Shown in pieces: positions 51,722-60,131 of a stretch of DNA of 64,000 nt; position 1 is the stretch's first letter; every line of letters starts with the position of its first letter. Location of the stretch: assembly GCA_004557405.1 (NCBI GenBank), contig SFDZ01000017.1:1-64000 (forward strand), given 5' to 3'. Position numbers and translations under genes: made by a program. Source of the stretch: Bacteroidales bacterium. Lineage in GTDB: Bacteria; Bacteroidota; Bacteroidia; Bacteroidales; Paludibacteraceae. The notes under the pieces were generated by a model. That model searched no databases. It was not told where the DNA came from and was given only the letters and a program-made list of their open reading frames with translations.

Positions 51722-52597
51722 TTAGGCTTGTGATGTTTCTGTTTGAGCAGTAACGGCCGGCTGTTCGTCGATCGGTTTGCGTGGCGGAAAGTTTGGCGCG
51801 TGAATGGCACCTGTGGGGCATGCGGCTTCGCACTTGCGGCACAAACGACATTTTGTATAGTCGATGTAGGCCACATTGTTTTCGACGACGATGGCATCGA
51901 AAGCGCACTCTTTGACGCATTTGCCGCAACCGATGCAGGCGGCTTTGCAGGCTTTGCGCGCCACACCGCCTTTGTCCTTGTTGACGCACGATACGAATAT
52001 GCGGCGATTTTTCGGACCTTTTTTGCGCAGTTCGATGATGTTTTTCGGGCAGGCTTTTGCACAGGCACCGCAGGCCGTACACTTGTCGTCATCGACTTCG
52101 GGCAGCCCTGTCTCGGGATTCATGTGTATGGCGCCGAATTGGCAGGCTGCCACACAGTCGCCACAACCAAGACAGCCGTAGCGACAGCCGGTCTCGCCGG
52201 CATACAGATTGTGCATGATGATGCACGAACGTGTGCCGTTGTATTGCGATGTTTTCGGACGATTGGCACACGAACCGTTGCAGCGCACTACGGCGACTAA
52301 GGCATCGCCGGCGGCTACTTCGATGCCCAAAATGGCACCTACTTGCGACATGGTGGCATCGCCGCCAACTGGACAACGCAGGCCTTCCAAATTGCCGGCC
52401 TTGACACAGGCTTCGGCAAAACCACGACAACCGGGCTTGCCGCAACCGCCGCAGTTGGCGCCGGGCAATACCGCTTCTATCCGGTCGATGCGCGGGTCTT
52501 CGTTCACTTTGAATGTTTGTGCCACGACGTACAGAATGATGGCCGCCAAACAGCCGATTCCGCCCAGCACGGCGAGTGAAATGATAATGGTGTTCAT
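51722..52597 (-). CDS. rnfB: Rnf complex subunit RnfB
   Basis: Ferredoxin-interacting Fe-S subunit. 291 residues: one N-terminal transmembrane helix (~3-26), a [4Fe-4S] module with GANCGGCGKPGCRGFAEA (~45-65), then multiple ferredoxin-type clusters (YGCLGCGDCVAAC, CTACGACAKACP, CIGCGKCVKEC, CRLCRKCEAACP). The C-terminal tail is Pro/Gln-rich. First of the rnf genes proper, 30 nt after the RseC-like gene. Confidence 0.96.
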   Translation of the reverse strand: MNTIIISLAVLGGIGCLAAIILYVVAQTFKVNEDPRIDRIEAVLPGANCGGCGKPGCRGFAEACVKAGNLEGLRCPVGGDATMSQVGAILGIEVAAGDALVAVVRCNGSCANRPKTSQYNGTRSCIIMHNLYAGETGCRYGCLGCGDCVAACQFGAIHMNPETGLPEVDDDKCTACGACAKACPKNIIELRKKGPKNRRIFVSCVNKDKGGVARKACKAACIGCGKCVKECAFDAIVVENNVAYIDYTKCRLCRKCEAACPTGAIHAPNFPPRKPIDEQPAVTAQTETSQA

Positions 52598-52627
52598 ACG
52601 TTTGATTTGAGTGTTGATTATTTTGCG

Positions 52628-53053
52628 TTAATTACTTTTTTTCTTGATGACAAAACGAAATGCGGCTGCCATACGATGGCGCAATGCCGCCAAAATGCCA
52701 TAATAGGGCACAAGCACTGCCAATGCGCCAAGTCCGGCTACGATGTCGTTCGGCACAAAGTGGCGCACAGCGAACGGCACGCCCAACAATAAACAAAATG
52801 GCACCACAAAGGCAAAAAACACGGCTTTTAACCCCATCGATGTGGTGCCGGTAACGACAACTTGGTCGCCAAGTGTTACCGAATCGGTGTCGGTTGGTCG
52901 CTCGGCTTCGATAATTTTTTCGACAGCTTCCGACGCGGTACACAAACCTTTTGCATGGCACATGGCACACGCCGATTGCTGCGTAATGCGCACATACACA
53001 CGCTTGTCGTCGATGCGGATGACGGTACCTTCGTGTTCGATTTGGTCGGTCAT
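52628..53053 (-). CDS. RseC/SoxR-reducing-system family protein
   Basis: 141 residues. An N-terminal domain with IEHEGTVIRIDDKRVYVRI and the Cys cluster SACAMCHAKGLC (CxxCx5C) is followed by two transmembrane helices (VFFAFVVPFCLLLGV and GLGALAVLVPYYGILA). RseC proteins commonly precede rnf genes and are linked to reducing SoxR or tuning the Rnf/Rsx complex. ATG 53053 is preferred; the frame continues upstream only from a GTG at 53098 that abuts the promoter. Confidence 0.87.
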   Translation of the reverse strand: MTDQIEHEGTVIRIDDKRVYVRITQQSACAMCHAKGLCTASEAVEKIIEAERPTDTDSVTLGDQVVVTGTTSMGLKAVFFAFVVPFCLLLGVPFAVRHFVPNDIVAGLGALAVLVPYYGILAALRHRMAAAFRFVIKKKSN

Positions 53054-53099
53054 TTTGTCGGTTTTGTGTACTTCGATACCTATTTTTTGAAATCGCACG

Positions 53100-53131
53100 C
53101 AAAATTACAAATAAAATCGTTAACTTTGCAA
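53100..53131 (-). promoter_or_regulatory. Promoter of the rseC-rnf-aroB-dapB-lepB unit
   Basis: TTG at 53131-53129, a 21-nt spacer and TAATTTTG at 53107-53100. Its -33 end shares bases with the GCAA following the divergent -7 element at 53121-53128, so the two promoters overlap. No other consensus promoter was seen in the following 9 kb of gaps. Confidence 0.6.
53121..53128 (+). promoter_or_regulatory. Promoter -7 element of the GH3 cluster
   Basis: TAACTTTG followed by CA, 79 nt before the ATG at 53208, with no clear TTG partner. It overlaps the divergent Rnf promoter. Confidence 0.5.
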
Positions 53132-53207
53132 CGTTTTTTGTAAAAATTGTGTCCGATGTCGGTACGCAGTTTTTGCGAGAACCTTTTTGTACCTAAAACA
53201 TAATCTT

Positions 53208-54908
53208 ATGAAAGAAAAACCATCTTTTAATTCTTATTTGGCAACGGCGCTTTTGTCGATTGCAGGCAGTATTCAATATGGCAAACTGAAAAAGGCATCG
53301 CGCAATCCGCGCAAGGCCAGCGAACAGACGCTGCGCCGTATTTTACGCAACGGTAAGGACACGGAATATGGTCGTTTGCACGATTTCGACTACATTCTGG
53401 CAGCCAAAGACGATGTGGAACTCTATCGCCGGTATGCCGAAAAGGTGAAAGTGTCCGACTACGAGGATTTTCGACCATTTATCGAACGCCACAAAAATGG
53501 CGAGGCCGATGTGCTGGTTCCGGGACATCCTTATATGTATGCCACCACCAGCGGCACAACGTCGGAACCGAAATGGGTGCCCATTACCGATGTATATCTG
53601 AAAAATGTGTATGGCAAAATGACCAAAGTGTGGCTCTACAACTTTATCAAAAACCGCCCGCATGTGTTCTACGGGCCGATTGTGAGCATCGTTGGTAAGG
53701 TCATCGAAGGCTATGCACCCGACGGCACGGTGTTTGGGTCGGTGTCGGGCGTAACGCAGCGCGACTGCCCGAAGTTCGTCAAAAAACTCTATACCGCTCC
53801 GGCCGAAGTGTTCACCATTGCCGACTACCACGCACGTTACTACGCCATCATGCGTTTGGGCATCGAACACGATACGCACTTGGTGGTAACGGCCAATCCA
53901 TCGACTATTGTCGAGATGCAGAACAACGTGAACGAATACTTCGACGACTACTGCAACGATATCGAACACGGAACCATGTCGGCCAAAGTGAATATACCCG
54001 ACGATGTGCGCAAAGCCTTGGTGCCATACCTGAAACCAAATCCCGAACGCGCCGCCGAATTGCGCGCACTGAAAGCCCAATACGGCACCGTGCTGCCCAA
54101 ACATTATTGGCCGAATATGCAGATTCTGAACACTTGGAAATGCGGCAATACGCAGGTCTATCTCGATAAATTCAAAGACTCGTTCCCCGAAAGCATGTTG
54201 CATCAGGAGTTTGGCTATTTCTCCACCGAATGCCGTTTCGGTTTGGTGCTCGACGATACCAACTACACGGTGATGTTCCCGCACTATCATTATTACGAGT
54301 TTGTGGCCGAAGACGAAATCGAAAGCGAAAACCCGCACTTCCTGCAACTGCACGAACTCGAACAAGGTAAACGCTATTGCCCGTATGTAACGACCTTTGC
54401 CGGCTTGTATCGCTACAATATGAACGATTTGGTGGAAGTGGCTACACCGTTCCTGAATACGCCGCGCGTGTTCCTGATTCAGAAAATAAACGGTATTGTA
54501 ACCATGACGGGCGAAAAATTGCACGAACGCCAATTCATCGCAGCCGTGAAAGCCGCCGAAGAGGCCATCGGTCGCCAGACCAAATTTTTCGTCGGATTTG
54601 CCGACCTCGAACAATCGGCCTACCATTTCTATTACGAATTTGCCGACCAAAACACCACGCAAGCCGACGCCGAAGCCTTTACGGCCGTCGTCGATGAAAA
54701 CCTCAAAAAAATGAACATCGAATACGAGGCCAAACGCGCATCGTTCCGCGTGAAAGACCCGATAACACATCGTCTGGTCGAACAATCGTTCGAAAAGTTC
54801 AAGGCCGCTTGCATTGCCGAAGGTGCCCGCGACGGACAATTCAAAATGAATCTGCTGATGCAGGACGAAAAACGCCATGCCAAATTCAAAGCGTTGGTCG
54901 TCGATTGA
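53208..54908 (+). CDS. GH3-family acyl-adenylating protein, copy 1
   Basis: Bacterial homologue of plant GH3 acyl-acid amido synthetases, members of the ANL adenylating superfamily. 566 residues. The ATP-binding P-loop-like motif is YATTSGTTSEPKWVPIT (~112-128). Other shared motifs are EYFDDYCNDIEHGTMS, EFGYFSTECRFGLVLDD and MTGEKLHERQFIAAV near the C-terminal domain hinge. It is expected to activate a carboxylic acid as an AMP ester and transfer it to an amine; both substrates are unknown in Bacteroidota. ATG 53208 follows the promoter. The paralogue starts 94 nt downstream. Confidence 0.85.
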   Translation: MKEKPSFNSYLATALLSIAGSIQYGKLKKASRNPRKASEQTLRRILRNGKDTEYGRLHDFDYILAAKDDVELYRRYAEKVKVSDYEDFRPFIERHKNGEADVLVPGHPYMYATTSGTTSEPKWVPITDVYLKNVYGKMTKVWLYNFIKNRPHVFYGPIVSIVGKVIEGYAPDGTVFGSVSGVTQRDCPKFVKKLYTAPAEVFTIADYHARYYAIMRLGIEHDTHLVVTANPSTIVEMQNNVNEYFDDYCNDIEHGTMSAKVNIPDDVRKALVPYLKPNPERAAELRALKAQYGTVLPKHYWPNMQILNTWKCGNTQVYLDKFKDSFPESMLHQEFGYFSTECRFGLVLDDTNYTVMFPHYHYYEFVAEDEIESENPHFLQLHELEQGKRYCPYVTTFAGLYRYNMNDLVEVATPFLNTPRVFLIQKINGIVTMTGEKLHERQFIAAVKAAEEAIGRQTKFFVGFADLEQSAYHFYYEFADQNTTQADAEAFTAVVDENLKKMNIEYEAKRASFRVKDPITHRLVEQSFEKFKAACIAEGARDGQFKMNLLMQDEKRHAKFKALVVD

Positions 54909-55002
54909 TGACTAACGCTTGCCGTGGCAAAACAGCGGACACCAAGAATAATGTTGCACGCAGAATGTGCTGTGTGAATTTTTTATACAAAAACGAAGCG
55001 TT

Positions 55003-56889
55003 ATGGCACTGAAAAAGCCCTATATCGATGCAACCGGGAAAGCATTGCCGTATCCCTATTTGATTAACACGATGTTGTGTCTTGTAGGAGGGTCGCAAAC
55101 CATTCGGCTGAACTTTTGGAGCAAGCATCCGCGACACGCTGCCGAGAAAACCTTACGCGACATTTTGAACATTTCGCGCGATACGGCTTATGGGCGTGAG
55201 CATCATTTCGATGTCATTCTCTCGGCTACCAATGCCGACGACTTGTTTCGGCTCTATCGAAAGTATGTGCCTGTGAACGATAGTTTTGAAACACTGCGTC
55301 CGTATGTCGAGCGACACAAAAATGGCGAAGAAAATGTGCTTTTCCCCGGCAAACCGGATATGTATGCCACCACATCGGGCACCACCTCCGAACCCAAATG
55401 GATACCGATGACACACAAATACCTCAAAGATGTGTATGGCAAAATGTCGCACATCTGGACGTGGAACTTTGTGCGGCATCGCAACCGCATCTTTGGCGGA
55501 CACATTTTCCCGATTGTTGGCAAGGAGGTCGAAGGCTATGCGCCCGACGGCACGTTGTTCGGGTCGGTGAGCGGCGTGTTGGTGCGCGACATCCCGCCTG
55601 TCATCAAAAAACACTACACCGCACCGGCTTCGGTAATGTCGATAGGCGATTATGCCGCACGCAACTACACGCTGATGCGCCTCGCACTGCAACATCGCGA
55701 TGTAACGCTTTGGGCTACGGCCAACCCATCGACCATACTCGAACTGATGCGCACCGTGGACGAATTTGCCGATCGACTGATAACAGACATCGAACAAGGC
55801 ACTTTGGATGCTGACTTCGATATTCCGCAACCGATTCGCACCGAATTGGAAGCCTACATGTCGCCACGCCCCGAACGCGCCGACGAACTGCGGCAAATTC
55901 GGCAACAACACAGCAAATTGCTCCCGAAACACTATTGGCCGTGGTTGCAATACCTCTCCACATGGAAATGCGGCAACACCAAAATCTATATGGAAAAGTA
56001 TTTGGACGCCTTCGATTGGGACCGGACTTTTTATCAGGAATTGGGCTACATTGCCACCGAATGTCGATTCGGCTTCGCACTCGACGACACCAACGAGTCG
56101 GTACTTTTCCCGCAATTCCACTACTACGAATTTGTGGCCGAAGACGAGTTGGACAGCACCGACAAACATTTTCTGCAAATCTACGAGTTGGAACAGGGAA
56201 AACGTTATTGCGCCTACGTTACCACTTATTCGGGACTATTTCGCTACAATATGAACGACTTGGTCGAAGTGGGCGGAAAATACTACAACACGCCAACAGT
56301 GCACATGGTGTCAAAAGTCAACGGCATTGTGTCGATGACGGGCGAAAAACTCTACGAACCGCAGTTTATCGAAGCGGTGCACGAGGCCGAAAAAGAGACC
56401 GGCATCAAAACCAAATTCTTTGTCGGTTTTGCCGATGTCGATGAATCGTGCTATCACTTCTACTACGAATTCGACGACGAACGGATAGGGCAGCAAGAAG
56501 CCGACGATTTTACCAAAGTGGTCGATCAAAAATTAGCCGCCATCAACATCGAGTACGAGGCAAAACGGGCTTCGTTCCGCCTGCACGAACCCAAAGCACA
56601 CATTTTGCTCAGCAATGCGTATGCACGGTTCAAAGCGGCCTGTCTGCAAGACGGTTTTCGCGATGGACAATTCAAATTCAACCTGTTGATGCAGGACGAA
56701 AAACGCCGCCGAAAATTCAGCCTGATTGAACGCCTCGAAACCGGCTACGACCGCTTGACGGCGCGCATCATCGAACGTGCCGATGTGATAGACGACCGCA
56801 TAACGGCACGCCGCGCTCGTCGCGCACAGCGCCGATTGGCACGCCGCACTCGTCGTCAGGAACGCAGTAACAAACGCCGCGATTCGTAA
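55003..56889 (+). CDS. GH3-family acyl-adenylating protein, copy 2, with Arg-rich tail
   Basis: 628 residues, clearly paralogous to copy 1: YATTSGTTSEPKWIPMT, ELGYIATECRFGFALDD, and NLLMQDEKRR near the end of the shared part. It extends ~55 residues further into a strongly basic segment (TARRARRAQRRLARRTRRQ) likely to bind nucleic acid or anionic lipid head groups. The tandem pair suggests either two substrates or two steps. Start ATG 55003 aligns with the copy-1 N-terminus; the frame is open from 54967. The HAD gene follows 13 nt on. Confidence 0.85.
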   Translation: MALKKPYIDATGKALPYPYLINTMLCLVGGSQTIRLNFWSKHPRHAAEKTLRDILNISRDTAYGREHHFDVILSATNADDLFRLYRKYVPVNDSFETLRPYVERHKNGEENVLFPGKPDMYATTSGTTSEPKWIPMTHKYLKDVYGKMSHIWTWNFVRHRNRIFGGHIFPIVGKEVEGYAPDGTLFGSVSGVLVRDIPPVIKKHYTAPASVMSIGDYAARNYTLMRLALQHRDVTLWATANPSTILELMRTVDEFADRLITDIEQGTLDADFDIPQPIRTELEAYMSPRPERADELRQIRQQHSKLLPKHYWPWLQYLSTWKCGNTKIYMEKYLDAFDWDRTFYQELGYIATECRFGFALDDTNESVLFPQFHYYEFVAEDELDSTDKHFLQIYELEQGKRYCAYVTTYSGLFRYNMNDLVEVGGKYYNTPTVHMVSKVNGIVSMTGEKLYEPQFIEAVHEAEKETGIKTKFFVGFADVDESCYHFYYEFDDERIGQQEADDFTKVVDQKLAAINIEYEAKRASFRLHEPKAHILLSNAYARFKAACLQDGFRDGQFKFNLLMQDEKRRRKFSLIERLETGYDRLTARIIERADVIDDRITARRARRAQRRLARRTRRQERSNKRRDS

Positions 56890-56902
56890 AAAAAACTGTA
56901 TT

Positions 56903-57541
56903 ATGACGACTTCACTCAATCATCTGCTGACCGACGACGTGCAGGCCGTGGTGCTCGACCTCGATGGCACGCTGTACGACAAACGGCACATTGCACGCCG
57001 TTTGGTGCTGCACCATTTGTGCGCGTTGTCGTTGCTGGCGGCCGAACAGACAACACGCAAACGCCTCAAAGGACAACATTTCGGTTCCGAAGAAGCTTTC
57101 TACGAAAACTTTTTCCGACAAATGTCGCGGGCGCACCTCTACACAGCGCGCGTGGCTCGATGGTGGTATTTCCGACGCTACATGCCATCGATGATTCAGA
57201 TTATTCGTCGCAACTATCGCCTGAATGCGTGGGTCGAACCGCTGATATTGGCTTGTCGCGAACGCCATATTCGCGTGGCTGTCTATTCCGATTATGGCTG
57301 CGTGTCCGAAAAACTCGCGGCGCTGGGACTGCGTGCCGAAATGTTCGACGTGGCGGTGTCGGCGCCGGAATTGGGCGGGCTGAAACCTGCTCCCGAAAGC
57401 GCTGCCCGTGTGGTCGATAGGCTTGGCGTGAAAGCCGCACAATGCCTCTTCGTCGGCGACAGGGACGACACCGATGGCGCTAGTGCAAGGGCGGTTGGCG
57501 CAGATTTTTTCTTAATAAAATGGATAGGTTATAAAAGATAA
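56903..57541 (+). CDS. HAD-superfamily hydrolase in the GH3 cluster
   Basis: 212 residues. Motif I is VVLDLDGTLYDKRHIA (Asp nucleophile and Asp acid/base both present), motif II VYSDYG (the usual S/T is Ser), motif III GGLKPAPESA (Lys) and motif IV CLFVGDRDDTDG. The helical cap contains ARWWYFRRYMPSMIQ. A phosphomonoester substrate is expected; a lipid-related phosphate would fit the neighbours but is a guess. It is 3 nt from the acyltransferase gene, so the two are tightly coupled. Confidence 0.87.
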   Translation: MTTSLNHLLTDDVQAVVLDLDGTLYDKRHIARRLVLHHLCALSLLAAEQTTRKRLKGQHFGSEEAFYENFFRQMSRAHLYTARVARWWYFRRYMPSMIQIIRRNYRLNAWVEPLILACRERHIRVAVYSDYGCVSEKLAALGLRAEMFDVAVSAPELGGLKPAPESAARVVDRLGVKAAQCLFVGDRDDTDGASARAVGADFFLIKWIGYKR

Positions 57542-57544
57542 AAT

Positions 57545-58405
57545 ATGACTAACAAACGTTATACAGCGCTCGAAACCGAACCGCAGGTTTATATTCCCGA
57601 CGTGGGCATCGATTATCCGGAAGATAATCCGTACGAACGGCTCTATCAGCCGGTGTACGACCGCCAAGTGATTGTCGATGAACACTATCCGTATATCGAC
57701 CAATCGCTCAAATTCCGATTTCTGAATTGGTCGATGTGGAAAGTGTTGTTGCAGTGCGGTTTGCGCATCAAACTGCGTGTGCAGATGGGCTTGCGCTACA
57801 AAGGCCGCGAGAACCTGAAACGCTACAAAGATGTGTTGCAGGGTGGCGCCATCACCATTGCCAATCACATGTATCGTTTGGATTGCCCGTGTGTGTTGCT
57901 GGCCGTGAAAGCGCGCCACACCACACGCACACCGATGTTTGCTCCCAATTTTTCGACCAAAGACAATTTCTTTTTGCGTGTGGTCGGCGGCATACCCATT
58001 CCGCCGAAAGAAGCCGGTATGGCTGCTTTGAAGCGGTTCAACGAAGCCTTCGACGAGTTCCATCGACGGGGCTGTTGGTTTCATATTTTCCCCGAAGCCG
58101 CCCGCTGGGATTTCTACAAACCGCTGCGCCCGTTCCAAAAAGGTGCTTTCTCCATGGCCTACAAATACAATATGCCGTTGCTCCCTTGCGTGATAACTTA
58201 CCGTCGGCGCACCGGCATCTATCGGCTGTTTGCACCCAAAAACGTGCCGCTCTTGCAGGTCGAAATCGGTGAACCTATTCTGCCCGATAAAAACAATCCG
58301 CGCGGACAGGAAGTGGAACGTTTGCGCGAGCAGGCGCACCGCACCATGGAGCGTATGGCCGGTATTGTACACAACAGTTGGCCGGTGAAACCCGAGGCCG
58401 AATAA
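57545..58405 (+). CDS. PlsC-like lysophospholipid acyltransferase
   Basis: 286 residues of the glycerolipid/LPLAT acyltransferase superfamily. The catalytic HX4D motif is NHMYRLD (~116-121), followed by GGIPIPPKEAGMAAL and the FPEAARWDFYKPLRPFQKGA box (a form of the FPEG motif II with Ala-Ala in place of Gly). No clear transmembrane helix was seen. Likely transfers an acyl chain to a lysolipid or amine head group. It closes the GH3-GH3-HAD-acyltransferase unit; rbfA has its own promoter downstream. Confidence 0.85.
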   Translation: MTNKRYTALETEPQVYIPDVGIDYPEDNPYERLYQPVYDRQVIVDEHYPYIDQSLKFRFLNWSMWKVLLQCGLRIKLRVQMGLRYKGRENLKRYKDVLQGGAITIANHMYRLDCPCVLLAVKARHTTRTPMFAPNFSTKDNFFLRVVGGIPIPPKEAGMAALKRFNEAFDEFHRRGCWFHIFPEAARWDFYKPLRPFQKGAFSMAYKYNMPLLPCVITYRRRTGIYRLFAPKNVPLLQVEIGEPILPDKNNPRGQEVERLREQAHRTMERMAGIVHNSWPVKPEAE

Positions 58406-58450
58406 CCTCCAACACCACCGCTGTCGGCGCACTAAACGGCCTAATGCTAC

Positions 58451-58464
58451 TTTTTTGCAAAAAA
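58451..58464. repeat. Recurrent intergenic palindrome TTTTTTGCAAAAAA, copy 3
   Basis: Same 15-nt word (with preceding C at 58450) as at 2823-2837 and 33656-33670, between the acyltransferase stop and the rbfA promoter. Confidence 0.55.
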
Positions 58465-58465
58465 G

Positions 58466-58498
58466 TTTGTGGCATTTGACGATTTTTTTGTAACTTTG
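58466..58498 (+). promoter_or_regulatory. Promoter of rbfA and following genes
   Basis: TTTG at 58466-58469, a 21-nt spacer and TAACTTTG at 58491-58498, 21 nt before the ATG. It probably drives rbfA through porX and perhaps to ispG, since later gaps are short. Confidence 0.65.
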
Positions 58499-58519
58499 TC
58501 AATTTCAAAAAATGTAAGT

Positions 58520-58855
58520 ATGGAAACAACAAGACAAGACAAAGTTTCGCGGTTGCTGCAAAAGGAGTTGGGCGAATTGTTTATGCTCTTTGCGCGTCAT
58601 CGGCAGGGCGTGCTGGTTACCGTTACCGAGGTGCGCGTAACCGCCGACCTGAGTTTGGCACGCGTCTTTTTGAGCATCTTTCCCACCAATCGGCAGACCG
58701 AACTGATGCAATTGGTGCAAGCCAACAGCAAAAATTTTCGTTTCGAACTCGGCAATCGTGTGCGCCATCAGTTGCGCATCGTTCCCGAATTGGAGTTCCG
58801 ACTCGACGAATCGATGGACAAACTCGAACATATCGACGAGTTGTTGAAACAGTAA
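58520..58855 (+). CDS. rbfA: Ribosome-binding factor A
   Basis: Late maturation factor of the 30S subunit (16S 5' processing). 111 residues with TRQDKVSRLLQKELGELFM at the N-terminus, VRVTADLSLARVFLSIF, and the C-terminal RHQLRIVPELEFRLDESMD, the KH-like family signature. ATG 58520 gives this N-terminus; the frame is open from 58469 through the promoter. Confidence 0.95.
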   Translation: METTRQDKVSRLLQKELGELFMLFARHRQGVLVTVTEVRVTADLSLARVFLSIFPTNRQTELMQLVQANSKNFRFELGNRVRHQLRIVPELEFRLDESMDKLEHIDELLKQ

Positions 58856-58871
58856 CCGATTGGTACACAGC

Positions 58872-60098
58872 ATGTCGAGTGCTAAACATATCAGTGTGTG
58901 GCCGTGGTTTGTGGCGCAGCGCTATCTGTTCTCGAAAAAAACGCACAATGCCATCAACATCATCACATTGGTGTCGATGTGCGGTGTGGCGGTGGGCACT
59001 ATGGCGTTGTTGTGCGTGCTGTCGGTGCTGAACGGTTTCGAGAATTTGGTGAACGCTTCGTTCACGGCGTTCGACCCCGATTTGCGCATCACCTGCCGCG
59101 AAGGGCGCACTTTCGATGTGGCAACGTCGGCTTTTGACCAAGTGCGTGCCATGGACGAGGTAGCGGTTTTTGCCGAAGTGTGTGCCTCGAATGCGTTGCT
59201 GGCCTGCAACGACCGCCAAACGCCGGTGCAGGTGCGTGGCGTGTCGGCCAACTATGCCGAGTTGAACGACATCAGACAGTTGGTGGTCGATGGCAGTTTT
59301 TCCATCGACGAACGTGCCATGGTCGGCGTCGGGTTGGTCAATACGCTGAATGCCGCCTACGATGTGCCACTGACGCTCTATGTGCCGAAACGCTTGGCGC
59401 AGGTCAATCTGGCGCGCCCCGACAATGCGTTCCGACGCCACGAAGTGTTTTTAGCCGGCGTGTTTGCCACCGGGCAGCAACAATACGACGATGCCACGCT
59501 GATAGTGCCATTGACTTTGGCACAAGATTTGTTCGATTATGCGTATAACGAGGTGTCGTCCGTGGAACTGAAACTCGCGTCGGGAGCCAATGTCGATAAG
59601 GCGCAAAATGCCATAGCGCACTGCTTGGGCGATGAGTTTGTGGTACAAAATCGCTACGAACAGCAAGCCGATTTTTACCGCATCCTGCAAATCGAAAAGT
59701 GGATTACGTTCCTGATTCTGACTTTTATTGTGCTGATTGCTACATGCAACATCATCGGGTCGTTGTCGATGCTGATGATTAACAAACGTGCCGATATTGC
59801 TCTGTTTGATGCGCTTGGCGCACGAAATGCGAAAATTCGTCGCCTCTTTTTGCTCGAAGGGTGGATGATTGCCGTGTATGGTGCCGTGGTCGGCATTGTG
59901 CTGGGCGTGGTGCTGTGCTTGTTGCAGCAGCATGTCGGCATCATCAAAATGGGCGCAGGCTATATGGTCGAAAATTATCCGGTGGCTTTGCGCGCGGGCG
60001 ATGTGGTGTTGGTGTTTGTTACCGTGTTGGCGCTGGGATTTGTGCTGGCGGCCTATCCGGCGAGCGTGCTGCGGCAGCGGCGTGTGGCGAACGAATGA
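58872..60098 (+). CDS. FtsX/LolC-LolE-family ABC transporter permease
   Basis: 408 residues. An N-terminal transmembrane helix (~25-48) within VAQRYLFSKKTHNAINIIT, the typical start of LolC/E proteins, is followed by a large periplasmic MacB-like domain (~50-260) and three C-terminal transmembrane helices (~270-395). By homology it works in outer-membrane lipoprotein release. It lies 16 nt after rbfA; no ATPase (LolD) gene is adjacent. ATG 58872 is preferred over a TTG at 58860. Confidence 0.87.
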   Translation: MSSAKHISVWPWFVAQRYLFSKKTHNAINIITLVSMCGVAVGTMALLCVLSVLNGFENLVNASFTAFDPDLRITCREGRTFDVATSAFDQVRAMDEVAVFAEVCASNALLACNDRQTPVQVRGVSANYAELNDIRQLVVDGSFSIDERAMVGVGLVNTLNAAYDVPLTLYVPKRLAQVNLARPDNAFRRHEVFLAGVFATGQQQYDDATLIVPLTLAQDLFDYAYNEVSSVELKLASGANVDKAQNAIAHCLGDEFVVQNRYEQQADFYRILQIEKWITFLILTFIVLIATCNIIGSLSMLMINKRADIALFDALGARNAKIRRLFLLEGWMIAVYGAVVGIVLGVVLCLLQQHVGIIKMGAGYMVENYPVALRAGDVVLVFVTVLALGFVLAAYPASVLRQRRVANE

Positions 60099-60131
60099 GT
60101 GTGTTTGAGAATCAAAAAAACGAGTTGAATT

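Noticed and set aside
53343..54878. Open frame of about 510 codons antisense to GH3 copy 1
   Set aside because: A similar antisense frame exists opposite copy 2, as expected from shared codon use of paralogues, not from a gene.
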